Assembly: GCA_009760855.2 (NCBI GenBank)
Contig: WPIO01000010.1
Span: 5,621,501-5,685,500, forward strand
DNA: 64,000 nucleotides
Reading direction: 5' to 3'
DNA from: Cristatella mucedo
Lineage: Eukaryota > Bryozoa > Phylactolaemata > Cristatellidae
Shown here: in pieces, positions 1 to 11,950 of the stretch
How the letters are laid out: each line of letters starts with the position of its first letter
How positions within the stretch are numbered: position 1 is the stretch's first letter
Position numbers and translations under genes: made by a program
Notes under the pieces: model-generated
What the model was told of the DNA's origin: nothing
Databases searched by the model: none
The model's input: only the letters and a program-made list of their open reading frames with translations

Positions 1-1400
1 GTGCTGGGACATGACCTGAGGCTAATGACATATTAATTATGTTAGTTATGCATGGCAGCAGCAGATCAATGCAACGTAGGAGCAGGACAGCGGGAATAGG
101 GTCCAGAGGACTTGTCTTCTTTGGTTGGGGTATGAGCGTCAGGACGAGGTCACTAGTGACCTGCTTGAATGTAGACATTGAGGTGCTGCAGGGAATCGAG
201 GGACAGAATTCTAGGGGGATGCTGCCATCACAGGGATGGACTCCCTGATCTTGTCCATCTTCTGGACAAAAAGCTAGAGAAGCGATCAGCTAGATTATCA
301 CAAGGCTCATTAGGTAATGAGCTAAACTGTTAGAGGTCAAGGAGAAAGTTTATCGTAAGAATCAGAATTTTTGGATTGTGCATCTGTGAATCACCATTAT
401 TTTTATAGAAGCTAGACTTGGCCTTTGCTAGGATCGATTTGTATCATCTGCAGTAGTCCTCGTATGCCTGCTGATGAACAGTCAGTCCGGATCTTGTGTA
501 TGCTTTTACAAGCTCGTGCTTAGTAGACTTAGCTAGGTTAATGTCTGCGGTAAACCATAGGCCATCTGTGTGAGGGTGTACAGTGCCGCTTAGTCAGATG
601 TGCTAACTTGTCTAGCATATCAGCTAGTGTGGTGTTTTAGCAGTCTACCAATGATGACAGGTCGGAAGGAGGACTGAGCAGCAGAGGTGAAGCAGATATT
701 CTCGCACGGACAGCATTGGTGTCAAAGGTCTCAATTCACAGGTGATTTTAGATGATGAGGGCACACATTGTAGACTGGGTGAGATCTGCATGTAGTCAGA
801 TAAGCAGACTTTGGTAAACAAAAATATGTGATGATAGCATGCAGTTGCATGAGAAAAGTTGGTCGAGTGTATGCTTGATATGAGTAGGGCCATGTACATG
901 AGCCGTAAGAGACTATTAGTCAGTCAGTGCACACAATTTGGTGCTGAATACGTCAGATGAGTTATCAAACTGAATGTTGACGTCACCCATAACGAGAAAA
1001 GGTCGATGTCTGCACACAGAATCAAAATGATATCCATGAACTCTGAGATAAAGGTGGACGTGGTACGTGGGGGGCAGCAAGAGACTACTGCCACCATTGG
1101 TAACTGGTTGTCGGGTGAACTCAAAACAATAGATTCGAAAGACTGCTTTGAGGGGACTGCAAGCGGCTTGAAATTGAAGGATGAGCGTGTATTGACGACG
1201 ACTCCGCCTCCAGTTTTGATTGATCTAGGGGTGTGAAAGAAGGAATAGCTTGTCGGGACCAGAAAAGCTAGTAGGGCTTGGTGCCAGGTGGCGAGAATGT
1301 GCCTTATATCATCGGATATGTTTGGTTTAGTATATCAAATCAGCCGTTTCTCACAGACGCAACTATTTTAGCACAATTCTTGCTTGACTAACCCTGGAAT
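1..1400 (-). mobile_element. L2-like LINE fragment: endonuclease domain to start of RT, cut by the window edge
   Basis: On the minus strand, in frames broken by shifts and stops, one reads in order: SYSFFHTPRS then GGGVVV (about 1180-1250), VMGDVNIQFD (about 960-995, the GD-x-N core of AP-type LINE endonucleases), GLTVHQQAYEDY (about 450-490), KMDKIRES (about 245-270), DPIPAVLLL (about 80-105) and MSLASGHVP (about 5-35). This order matches the endonuclease, linker and RT amino end of L2/CR1-type LINEs. No ORF spans it because of several frameshifts and stops, so it is dead. The RT core would lie left of position 1. The upstream (right) boundary near 1400 is approximate. Confidence 0.8.
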
Positions 1401-3823
1401 GCCTCTGGGCTCGGTGTGTCCACCAGACTTGATCTACTAGGCTCGATTATACCTTGACTTGCTTGTGCAATAGGTTGTGTATGTATGTAAGGTAGGTTGA
1501 CCGTGCCTTAGGCCTTCCTTTCCATCTGACGGTGAAAGTAGTTGCCAATATTGTGGTCAAGAAGAGATCTACTGTTCATGGCACTGAATAGCTGGCAACT
1601 AGCTTGCCTTTGACTGCTTTTTGCTCAGCATATGACGACGGTATGCAGAATCCCTAGTTTTGTCATGTGAAACAGGCAGTGGGGTCCCCCCATCAGAGAT
1701 AATACCTTGCTTTCCTGCAAGTGTCTGTGCCCCTAGGCTCACTGATGTTTTTGCTGTTATACTGCTCTCCTCCCCCTAGATCGTGTAGTTTACGTGTGTC
1801 ACAGTTGCACCAGTTGGTAGGCTATGACTCGGTGCTGACTTAGCAGAAGTATTATCCCAAAAGTATCTGAGAATCAAAAAGGATCATGCTTTTATTTTTG
1901 CATTCGATTGTACCCGACTGCACATGTCTGGCTCGACAGGGGGATGTTACTTGCCCTCACTGCCATACAATCCTTCTTATTTGCTCAGCCCTTATTGTTC
2001 TACTCATTTGCGGGATGGCAGCTATTCAGCCTGAAGTAAGTATGTGCTGCTAATGCTGCTGTAGGTTCGATGCGAACCGGCCAATCATATACAGATACGA
2101 GCAGCTGTGTGGTCCTGGCCCGAAGCTGCTTTGGTTTCTTCCGTGCCGAAGTCGAAGATCAAGAAAGTATGGTGCAATCGATTATTATTACGACACTGTT
2201 TGATGACCTGCAGCTGCTGTACAATCGAATCACAATTGACACCAATGGAATCACTGTACCGTGGAGCAGTATTCTGCGCCTAGCTGCATCAGAATCTGCT
2301 ATACATGTGTAAAGTCGCTGCTTGGCTGCCTGTATTTGATTTCGTATGCATTGCTTATTTGAACTGCTTTATAAGGTAAAGACTGTATCCTGCCCAGCGT
2401 TTTTTGCCGCTCAGCTCCAAGTGTGTTATGTCAATAGTCGGTGCACCAGGGCCCTAGTACCTGTGCACCCGTGCCCGTCTTACACTTGTTGTCTGGTTTT
2501 ACTTTTATTTTCTTGAGCATGTTGTGATATTTGTGTGTACATGCCTGCATCCGCCAGAAACCTTTTTCATCGACTTGCGATATGCTTGGAAATAAAAATA
2601 TTAGGATTTTTCTCGACGGTATGGTCACACAGCATCACTTTTGCAGCAGCTTCATGAGGTGGGTCACATTTTTGGAATGCAGTATATGCCGAGAAGAAAT
2701 GGCACATCTTCCATGTAAAGATAGTTTTTACGAATTGATCTCACACTTATACGTAGTGGGGCTACCTTTGATGCCCACCTGCATTGTCCCCAGCAGCACA
2801 AAACTAATGCATACCTGAGCAGAGCTAGATACTGGAAGCTATCAGGAATCCTGGAAACTTGTATGGTGAAATTGCAGTTTTTTAGCATAGCGGTACATCA
2901 GTGGGAAGCTCTAAGCACACTTTGGTAGGCAGAAATGTATTACTGCTGTGGCTGAACCTTGCCTGGACTGGCCAATTATATAGGAAGAGAATTTCAAAGA
3001 TCCTTGCTGTTAAGGAAGTGCAGCATTGCACTTTTTTCTTAAGTAAAAACAGCAAATTGACTCTAAAAGCACGTCGAAAGCTGTACATGTTTTAACCCGT
3101 ACAGAACTATCCTTGCTTGGCCTTGGGTCTTAGCTGGGGCAGGCCAGGGCCGTAGACAGCAGGCTAGCCAGTTTTAGCGTCCACCATCCCTCCTGAGGAA
3201 GGCGACCCTGAAGTGAGTGCAGCTAGCGTGCCGTACGTCCCATCAGCCTCTCACTCCAGATGCCATAGCCACCGAGTTTGCAGGCACGGGCTACCGGGCA
3301 TGGAGAGCTACTCTGAAAACGAATCGCGTCATCGATGCGAAGCTTTGATTTGTTTTGCCAGAGAGGGCCTATCACCTTTTTTTAGAGCTCACAGAAGTGG
3401 TATCATGAGGATGTTGTATTGTTAATAACAGACAAGCCCAGCTGTATATTTTTGCACTAGCTGCAAGTGTCTTGTTCAAACTGCAGGAAGACATAAGAGT
3501 TGTGCGATACATACATATTTATGAGATGCCACGAATCCACTGGCCATGTTGGTTACGGTTTCATTTTAAAAGCAATTCTGAAAGTAGGGTTTTCTCAACC
3601 AACTGAGGAGGGAAGGGGTGGCAGGTTGACTCCACTCGCTGTGAGGTTTGCACTCTACTCAGCAAGGACCCTACCGCCTACCGCCTCGTTACCCGCGCTG
3701 AGAGCTTGCCTTTAGCAAGCCCTTTTGGGGATCACTTTGGGGGGCATTCAAATTCGAGTTATTTGCACCCTCGAACACGTAACAAGGTGGCTAACTCCAC
3801 CTAACTAGGAGAATTACGGCTAC
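1401..3823. other. stretch with no recognised gene
   Basis: Only short ORFs (under 100 codons) are present on either strand and none shows a motif I recognise. No repeat family seen elsewhere in the window was detected here. The first few hundred bases could be very decayed upstream LINE sequence. Confidence 0.4.
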
Positions 3824-3965
3824 AGCTGGTTTGGTCCAGCGGTAAAGGTGCTAGCCCCGACCCAAGGTCCGGCCGAGGTCGTGGACTCGAGCCCCGAGGC
3901 ATGTGTGAAGCGCTTGAATAGCGATAAAGTTCTCTTCGGGTGCTAAACAAATGAATTACATTTTG
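3824..3965 (+). mobile_element. SINE family B copy (tRNA-derived head, LINE-like tail)
   Basis: The head reads TGGTCCAGCGG (pol III A-box like), followed by a GTCGTGGACTCGAGCCCC B-box-like stretch. The tail reads GAAGCGCTTGAATAG ... TTCTCTTCGGGTGC and ends in AAATGAATTACA. At least eight relatives occur in this window in both orientations. The tail is close to the stem-loop that ends the L2-like LINEs here. Confidence 0.8.
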
Positions 3966-6069
3966 TTTAAATGCATTGTTGTTACTCGAGTCTATCATCT
4001 CTTGGAAAATTCATTGTAGCTAGGAGGGCGAGGATTAAAGCTCTGCATGCATACAACCTATAGAATACGGAGTCGTATAATACAGGGTAAAATACAGCCC
4101 CAAAAATCAACTCTATAAGTATAATGTAACAATTTCAGATCCCTCATTTCAGTGAGCAATTAGACTCGGTCGAGTGTGGGCAGATTGGGAGAGCAGACGA
4201 CCCGCCCTGGCTCTCCACGTTTGTCCACGAAGTCCACGATTGCGAGTTCGCCATATTTATTTTCGCTGGTGTGGTTCAACATGGGCCCGAAGAAAGACCC
4301 GATGTGGAATCGCTTTCGTGACCAGAACAACGAGATTGGGACGCGATTGCCTTCAAAGGCAACAGCAGTTCGAGCGCGGCCTGGGCGAGCCTGAGCGACT
4401 CATGCGCCGACACGTGCTCACTGAGTGGCTGTCGTGCCTCGTGAAAGAAACGCCGCGACATCAGCATGCCGGTCGACGACGAGGACGAGCCAGACCCGGA
4501 GGACACACCCGAGTTCAACGGCATCGAGGTCAGCGTGCACCGTTCAGGTCAGCGGGTCATGTCGATCTGTTCGCGGGAACCAGAAGTCCGGGTGCTCCAG
4601 TAGTGCCAGGGTGTGCAGTTTGAACTAACGAACGACACGTAGCTTAAGAAATAGCAGTACCGCGGCGAAATCATATTACACGGAGCCATAGTAATGATTT
4701 CGTAATAGCCAGTGGTCGGGACCAACCCAGTGGCCGAGCAGCTGGGTCGTCGCCCCTTCGGCCGACAAGTCCGCATAGATACTCCTTTGGAATTCCGATA
4801 AAGCAGCCCGACGAATGGCCGCCGAAGTCGCTTAGGATGAGAAGGCAGCTGAGGCTCGAGCACGACGAAAGCATTCTGTTTCTTTCGCCCTTTATGTACA
4901 AAATGGTGCACCTCTAACGCACGACAGGCTACGTCGGCAACAAACCGAGCAGCGCAATTGGAGGACGGGGGCGGGGTAGACTGGCTTTTAGTGCGCGAAC
5001 GGAGCCTGGCGCCGAGGAGCTTATGTTTGCGCAAAGTCACTGGTCAGAATTACGCTAAGGCGGCTTCTGCTGTCGGCGAACTTCTCACAGCATCTAGCGC
5101 TGCTAGGCTAGCGTGCTTGGAGTAACCGGCACGCCAGCCTTAGGCTTGGCAAGCGCTGGCTCGACAGCGGCTATAATGGAGGCTGCTTTGTTTCCATTTT
5201 TATTTACGTCGTCTGTCCACCGGCAAAAGAAGGAGAGTGCAGGCATTGTGGCGGCCGCCCCACCCCATCGGGTCACTGAGCCAGGCCATCAATGTGAGGA
5301 ACATTGCTAAACAGCAGCGTCGCGGATGCGGGGCACCGGATGGGCCGCTGCACAGGAAAGCCTCGAGCTCACGAAGGCGGCCGAGCGATCGGCATTGGTT
5401 CGACGAGCCTAAAACTGGGCTAGTCGGCCGTGGCAGCTGCATCGGTGCACAGCAGCCGGCGAACTGTGCTAGTTACAACCTCCTACCTAAGAAAGCATTT
5501 GCATTTCCGCGAACAAAGCATCTGCCGTTATTACCTGCCAGGTACGGTACTTGGCAGACGATCAGAACAAGTTGACTGTTGCATCAGCTCTTCCTCGGCG
5601 GCCATGCGTGTGATGGCCATTTTTGTATAGTAGCAGAATATGAGGGCCGAGTAGGACTATATATGGTTCCTAATTCTTCTGAAGCACCTCCATTGGACTT
5701 CTCTGGCGAGTTTAGACTCTATCTTGGGCCGATCGCAATCAATTTCCCCCTCAATAGTGACCTGAGCAGGAACGCAGTAATGAGACGTCTACGCGGAAAT
5801 AGGCAGACATGCGCCACGTAAAAGCAACGTAAGTATTAATTGATTGGTTTTTAAAATATAGAAACGTAAAATCGCGCCGGTGCAGCTTGCAGGTTCGCAC
5901 TAAGACGCGTCAGCTGGCACGGGTAAGATACGCCAGCGAGCGAGCGCACCAAGCCTTACTTACGGCCACCAATCGAGTGACATGCGCACGGGGGGGGGCA
6001 GACGACTCGACATGCAAACAGAGAGGGAAGCTCTGGCGAATCTTGTCTCGATCGGCGCCTCCGGGCTTC
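3966..6069. other. stretch without recognised gene; weak BED-finger-like remnant near 4280
   Basis: Around 4279 (+) a short frame reads MGPKKDPMWNRFRDQ and, after a frameshift, WDAIAFKGNS. This loosely recalls the W..F..(..)..KGN pattern of BED zinc fingers in hAT-type elements, but the zinc-binding Cys/His set is not visible. Another frame then reads an acidic stretch (MPVDDEDEPDPEDTPEF) to a stop near 4613. The remaining ORFs, up to 163 codons on the minus strand at 4549-5040, are not recognised and overlap each other in all frames. Confidence 0.25.
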
Positions 6070-7580
6070 ATTTAATAATAATAATAATACATTTGTATAG
6101 CCCCTTCAGAGAAGTTAATCTCTTTCAAGGCACCTTGTATGAGCTGTAATGGAAGCATGATGGAATGATTAGTGGTAGCATGCTCACTGTCAGCAAGTAT
6201 AACATTGTAAGAAGCGACATGCACACGGTCTACATGTAAAATACGGTTTCGGTAACATCTAATATGTCAGCTCGCATAGCACTGAAGACGAATCACAAGG
6301 ACCCGCTAAATTAAGTGATGAACAGGTGCATTTAAGCTTTTTTTGAACGTTACAGGCTCAGGGAATGTCGTGACGTCAGTCGAGAGTAAATTCCAGGCTT
6401 TGGGAGCATACGAACTAAACGTACGGTCTCCAAAGATTTTCATATTCGCATGAGGTATAGCTAAGCGTTTAGAGTCAGAAAAACTGGAGGTTCGGTGCCT
6501 AGCCTATTGGGGGAATAGTTTTGATAGGCAGGCTGGAGCCAAAGAATGGAAGGAGCTAAATAACCATGTTGTGCTTGGTATCACTGAGCATGCTACCACT
6601 AACCACCCGACCATGTGTCCTTTGCAGCATACATAAAGTGCCTAGAAAGAGATTAAGTTCTCTGAGGGCGCTGCTGGATTGGAAGCCGGTGCAGATCGGC
6701 AAGAAGTAGTGCGATTTGGAAACTGCGAAGCTCAGAACAGCCAAGCTTAGCTGCAGAGTTTTGCACCAAAAGTAAACATCTGTATGCGCAGACCGGTAGA
6801 TCAGCAAGCAGTGAGTTACAGAAGTCGGGACTGTACGTAACAAATTCATGAAGTAATATGGATGTAGTGTCCCTGTCTAAACAAGCTCAAATTTTAGCAA
6901 TGTTATGTAATTGAAATCAGGCTGAATTTACTTTCGACCCTATATGGTCGTCTAGTGAACGGTCACTTTGGAACAGGACATCTAGATTCAGTGCAGATGC
7001 AGCAGGAGATATGTTGACAGAGCTGACTTTGAGCTTAAATTTTTCTAATTGATGAGTCATGGTTAGTTTCTCATAAGTAGTAAGTTGGTTTATCGTCATT
7101 CGATTTGGGAAATTTTGCTGTCATCCATGTGCGGATATCAGCAATACAAGCTGCAAGGAGTAAAGAGTATTTGACTTGCTGGAGGGCTGGGAAGACACAA
7201 AGCAAAGGTACGACTGAGTGTCATCTGCATAGAAGTGAAAGCCTAGATTGCGCTTTGCGATCACATTGGCACGAGGGAGAGTATATAGTGCGAAAAGAAT
7301 TGGATCCAAGCACAGAGCCCTGCAGTACCCCCCCCCCGTTCGTAATTAGCTCCTCTGATGACCTCTGTCCATTCACATCAATACTCTGGAGTCTCCCACT
7401 GAGGTAGGATCTAAACCATAGCAGTGCAATGCCAGTGATGCCCAGGCGAGATGAGAGGCGCTTGATAAGAACTTGTGATCAATTGTATCAAACGCTGCAG
7501 AAAGATCAAGCAAAACAAGCAGGGAGACTTTATGTAGGTCTGCATTCCTGAAGTCGTTGTACACTCAAAGCGATGCTGAC
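6070..7580 (-). mobile_element. decayed L2-like LINE, RT carboxyl half and 3' tail
   Basis: The 3' end (left) carries an AAT run and the stem-loop tail, followed rightward by sequence parallel to the best LINE copy of the window. On the minus strand NADLHKVSLLVLLDL and AAFDTIDHKF mark RT motif A near 7470-7550. GFHFYADDTQSYLCF marks motif C near 7190-7235, with a Q-to-S change two residues after YADD. Stops and frameshifts break the frame. Similarity ends abruptly near 7580, so the copy is 5' truncated. It contains a second LINE tail in opposite orientation at 6556-6668. Confidence 0.85.
6556..6668 (+). mobile_element. nested LINE 3' tail inside the minus-strand LINE
   Basis: The sequence reads GAGCATGCTACCACTAACCA, then AAAGTGCCTAGAAAGAGATT and TTCTCTGAGGGCGCT. 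This is the LINE 3' untranslated end in sense orientation. It replaces roughly 40 bases expected from the host LINE copy between AAGGAGCTAAA and the GCCGGTGCAGATCGG block. A nested insertion with a small deletion, or a template switch during reverse transcription, would explain it. Confidence 0.65.
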
Positions 7581-8162
7581 TCGTTTGCACCGTTGCCGGC
7601 TGCAGCTTCCCGAGTACTGGGTGCATGTGCGATCGGCGGACCGAACCAAGCTGCAGCACGCCTGCGTGCTCATGGAAGAGCGAGGTCTCATTTTAGCCAT
7701 TCTGCTGACCAATTGGAGGATGGACGCTTTGGTTGGAAGCGACGAAGTAAGGCCGTAGGAGCCAAGGGGGGCCTAAAGCCTCCCCCTTCCCGCACTCGCC
7801 CCTCATTGAGAGCACTCCCTTTAGACCTCCCCCTCCCCGCATGGCTGCCGGGCTACCAGGTAGGACTAGCAGCGTACCTTTGCGGTTTTTAGTCGCACAG
7901 TCGAAAGGAAGACGTGGCAGTGCCATTGGCCGCTTCTTGGTGCCACATCCGCTGTGGGCCGCCGGGCCTACAAAGACGCCACATAGGCATAAATTGCGGC
8001 TACCCCTCGCTGCCCTAGATTCTAGTCGGCAAATCCTCTTGGGAATAATTGCTGCACAACTGCCTCGCTAAATCAGCTCTTTAGGCTGCTAAACTGTGAC
8101 CACCCACAGTTGCAGAGCAGACCGTAGCAATTCTACTTGGGATATTAAAACTCAGCCACGTC
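7581..8162. other. stretch with no recognised gene
   Basis: Overlapping ORFs up to 111 codons occupy several frames with proline- and arginine-rich composition typical of chance reading in GC-rich DNA. Nothing recognisable was found. Confidence 0.35.
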
Positions 8163-8240
8163 AAATGTAAAGTGCCTAGAAAGAGATTGAGCTCTCTAAG
8201 GGCGCTACATCAAATGAATTATTATTATTACTATTTTTTT
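8163..8240 (+). mobile_element. isolated LINE 3' tail with ATT run
   Basis: ATGTAAAGTGCCTAGAAAGA is followed by GAGCTCTCTAAGGGCGCT and a TTATTATTATTACTATT run. This is the 3' terminus of the L2-like LINE with no coding part, so it is an extremely 5'-truncated insertion. Confidence 0.75.
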
Positions 8241-9014
8241 TGCCATTCGCGGTTGCTCTACGTCGAGTCCGCACTGGATTCAAATGAGAAAGGTCTGTTG
8301 AGCCATTAGTTTCCTCCCCCACCCCACTGAAAGTATGCGCCACTCTAGAGGTTTGTCCGGCGGTGAGGTTTTGGCGAGCATGGGCTAACATGGCTTCCCG
8401 AGAAGGACAGCCATTTTTTCACACGGAGCAAGAGAGGCTGCCAGTACGGCGTGCATTCGGCGTGCACGCGAAATGTGGTGTCAGTATCCAGATGGGCTTA
8501 TCATTTCATTTTAATTAGTGCGACCATGTTGTTACGAGGCTCTAGCAATGCAATTCTGCATAAGCAAGTCTAAAGGAGCGTGTCGTGCGATGTGCCTCTA
8601 GCGAAAAGCTTTAAGGCTCTAGATATTAGGGGCGAATCGTATTATACACAACGCGTTCTCAGGGGGAGCTTCCGGGGGTTGGCTGGCTTGATTTCAGTGC
8701 TCAGCTTCAGTCTCTAAACAAAACGCGGAGAGTAGCAATGTTGTAGAAGTACTACTAAGCCTCAGTCTGGGTCGCAAGACTTCGGCTCTCAGCAGTTTCG
8801 GCGTGCTTCTCCACTCCGGAAGCTGCCAATACGCTCAGGCGGGTCACTCGAGCCTTTCTGAGCAGGGAACCTTCCGGCCCAGCTTCGGACTCTCGTTCAC
8901 GCTCCTCTCCTCAAGGATAGCGCACACATAAGCCAGCTTCGGGTGACTCTCCTTCAGCGCCTAGCTGCGGAATCTGTCAGAGCAGTTCACACAACCGAAG
9001 GTTAGAAAAAAATC
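8241..9014. other. stretch with no recognised gene
   Basis: No ORF over 75 codons and no repeat related to others in the window was seen. Confidence 0.35.
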
Positions 9015-9180
9015 TTCGCTGATTTAACAGCCTTATTTCTATAGCTGCAGAAGAGCCTTATCGGCTATAGCCACCGCTTGCAGCAGTTGGCAATACAGAA
9101 TCGCCCAGCTGCAGGAATCGAACCTGGGACCTCGGTCGGGAAGAGCGAGCACCTTATCTCCTCGGCTATCACGGCCTAGG
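9015..9180 (-). mobile_element. SINE family A copy
   Basis: Reading the plus strand: GATTTAACAGCCTTATTTCT, then AGAAGAGCCTTATCGGCTAT, CACCGCTTGCAG, and GGAATCGAACCTGGGACCTC. The last is the reverse complement of a tRNA B box. The copy is divergent in its tRNA-like head. The tail module is the same as at 16291, 46985 and 54820. Confidence 0.7.
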
Positions 9181-9449
9181 ACGGCCGAAGAGCCCGGCTT
9201 CGCGAACGGTGGTGTTGATGCGCTCAAGTCCATCGTCAACAGAGGGTAGGTTAAACTAAATTAATTATAATAGAATGATAAAACGAATTAAAAATAAATT
9301 AACTCGTAACTCGTGGACGAGGCCACACAATCGGCACATCTCTGACGAACATCTTCCCGGTCTGTATTTATGGGGGGGGCCATCGCTCATAGAAGGAAGC
9401 TATTGAAAAAACAGCACTCCCTGCAGCACAGCCCTGAGCGCTCCAGCTC

Positions 9450-10112
9450 CGCATCGGTACTTGACTTCTGTAACTCGCTGCTTGCTGGCTTTCGCACAAT
9501 CGGGCGCTTACAGCTGGTGCAAAGCATTGCAGCCATGCTTGTCTGTCGTGAGCGGGCGCAGTTGCCACGTCACACCAGTTCTCGCCGACCTGCAGTGGCT
9601 ACCAGTCAAACAACGGATCGACTTATTTAAGGTTTTGTCGCTCACTTGTAGGTCACTTCATTCTTTGGCTCCAGCCTACCTATCAGATCTACTCCTCCAC
9701 AAAGCCAAGCATCGTACCACCTGCTTTTAGGAAACTAAATGTCTACCTATACCTCGTACAAACCTCAAATCATTTGGAGACCGAGCATTTAGTTGGCATG
9801 CTCCCAAAGCCTGGACTCACTCCAGACTTCCGCCATGACATCCCTTGACATGACCACATTTAAAAAGAAATTAAAAGCGCCTCTATTTGTGACAGCATTT
9901 AGTGGGTCCCTGTGATTTGTCCTTTATGTGTTTATGCGTGCTAACATTGTTGCATGCTGCCACTAACCACATTTGCATGCTGACCCTGTGCATGTCACTC
10001 CTAATCATGTTATTCGTGTTGTTTATCAAGCATGATACCTCTCACCATTTGATCGTTTTTCCTTTGCAGCAAATGTAAAGCGCCTAGAAAGAGATTGAGT
10101 TCTCTGAGGGCC
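9450..10112 (+). mobile_element. L2-like LINE, RT carboxyl end and 3' UTR
   Basis: The plus strand encodes, with frameshifts, the carboxyl region of the LINE ORF: HVTPVLADLQWLPVKQRIDL and SLHSLAPAYLSDLLLH. These match residues about 316-360 of the 431-residue copy at 12184-13479. The 3' UTR follows, with the blocks CATGCTGACCCTGTGCATGT and GTAAAGCGCCTAGAAAGAGA. It stops after TTCTCTGAGGG without the ATT run, so the extreme 3' end is lost. It is 5' truncated near 9450. Confidence 0.85.
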
Positions 10113-11950
10113 GAGAGGAGTTACCGCATTAGAGAGCGGTTGTAGATGCTTGTTTGGTATACGGCCTTTCGTGGGAGATTTAAGCTTCTCCCGGTGGAGT
10201 GGGTTAGCCATCTTTTCACGTGAGGCTAGAAAGGCTACTGGTTCGGGGTACCTTCGACATTCAAGTTCAGTGCTATGTCAGTCTGCGGTCGGGTGGGCAT
10301 CAGTTTTTTTAATGACGACCGCATATTTAGAGTTGGTTATCTTCAGGGGCTCGGCAAGCTTGGCGACTTCAGCACCCAGGTTCAGGCTGTGAACTAAAAC
10401 GAGACTTCACGGCGATATGTCCTTGTGAAAATTCGAGCTCTTCCAAAGTCTCTACGATAAAACTAACGCTGTGACAACACCAATTGAATTTTGTACTTTT
10501 GAATTAGGCTAAAGAGCCTTTCCTAGCGGATTTTGAAGGGATGCGACACAAAGGACTCAGTGTCGCACACCTTGATGTCAAAGTGTAGCCCCTCAGTTCC
10601 AAACTCTGGCTACGCCTTTGGGTGGAAGCGCATGACGGCACATGGGGGCCTTGGCGTAGGGCTAAGGTTGTCAAGCTTTACAAGTTCATTTGCGAGGGTT
10701 TGAGTCTTGCAGCAGGCGATTCGCTCACGTGCTCACGGCAAGCCGGATTGCTATCTGCTGAAGCTCCTCTGTCGGCTATCAAAACGATCCTGTTAAATCA
10801 GCTAACCCATGCTATATTACTTTGCACACACGGGTTTAGCAAGTAGCACTGCTAGATGAACGAGACTACGAGACCGGCCATGAAAGCTGGCCTCTAAACC
10901 ATCAATCTTTTTCTTTCACGGTTCAGCAGCTCCATTGGGGCGGCCATGGTGTGATCAGTCACCGTTGCTCTGGCGATAGGCATGGGACGTCAAGCTGCGA
11001 AGCCTTCACCACATTCTAGCCTGCGATTACGCTCGACGGGCGTGTCCCGAGAGCCGTGGACCGTTCTCCGTTCTTCGCCTACGAGAGAGGTCTCGAGAAC
11101 AAATCGTCGACATTTCTGCTCAGCATAAACTGACGGTAGGTAAGTAGTACGTGCACTGCCTGCTGACGTACACGCCGTCCTCCAAGTGGCTTTGCCTTTA
11201 GAATGATCCCTCCTACATTAGTTCTCGGAATGGCAGCAAAGGCATACCGGGTCTTGGCAAAATATCTTGTCACGCGAGAGTGCAGTTGCCTTTTCAAACT
11301 TGCGTACTCTGCGTGCATGCTTCCGGCACTGCCCACGAAGCTGCTAGTTTTTGTCCTTAAGCCATCATTCGGGTATAAGGATCCTTGACGATGGGTGGGT
11401 CATAGTCAAGCCGATGGGTCAGTCAGCCGTGACGACATTCGAGGATTTGATGATTCATCTTTCCTGCATTGCTAAACTATGCCCCTCCCACAGCAGGTTT
11501 GTGCCTACGATTCGAGCTCGACTGTTGTCCGACATCTGGTTCTGTACATTTTGTTCGGCAGGGGAAGCAACGAGGTGCTCAAATTATTGGGCACTTATGT
11601 AGAGGTAATTTTTAAAGTAGTGCTCATTGCGTCTGACCAGCTGCTTGACAACTGAGCAGTGCTACAGAGATTAATGCAAAAACGGCTTAAGTTGGCCGAT
11701 ACTGGCTGTCAGAGCTAGCTTTAGCAGCGTAACTCGTCGAAACTACAAAACTACCCTAGGATACTCTTCAGCATCCGAATATCAGCTTGAATCGATAGTT
11801 TGGAAGTTGCAGTACTCGATCACTTTCTTTGCTCACGCACTGTACCAAATCGAGGGCAAGCTAGGATGTGGGAGCCCTGAAGCCACTATTCCTGCTGAGC
11901 AAAAATTCGACGCAAGTGCCTGGAAGTCTGTTATTGATGCGCTAATGACA
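10113..11950. other. stretch with no recognised gene
   Basis: ORFs up to 85 codons on both strands lack any recognisable motif. No repeat shared with other parts of the window was found. Confidence 0.35.

Noticed and set aside
4174-5040. hAT transposase call from MGPKKDPMWNRF
   Set aside because: Zinc-binding residues and downstream transposase blocks are not visible; too weak to name.
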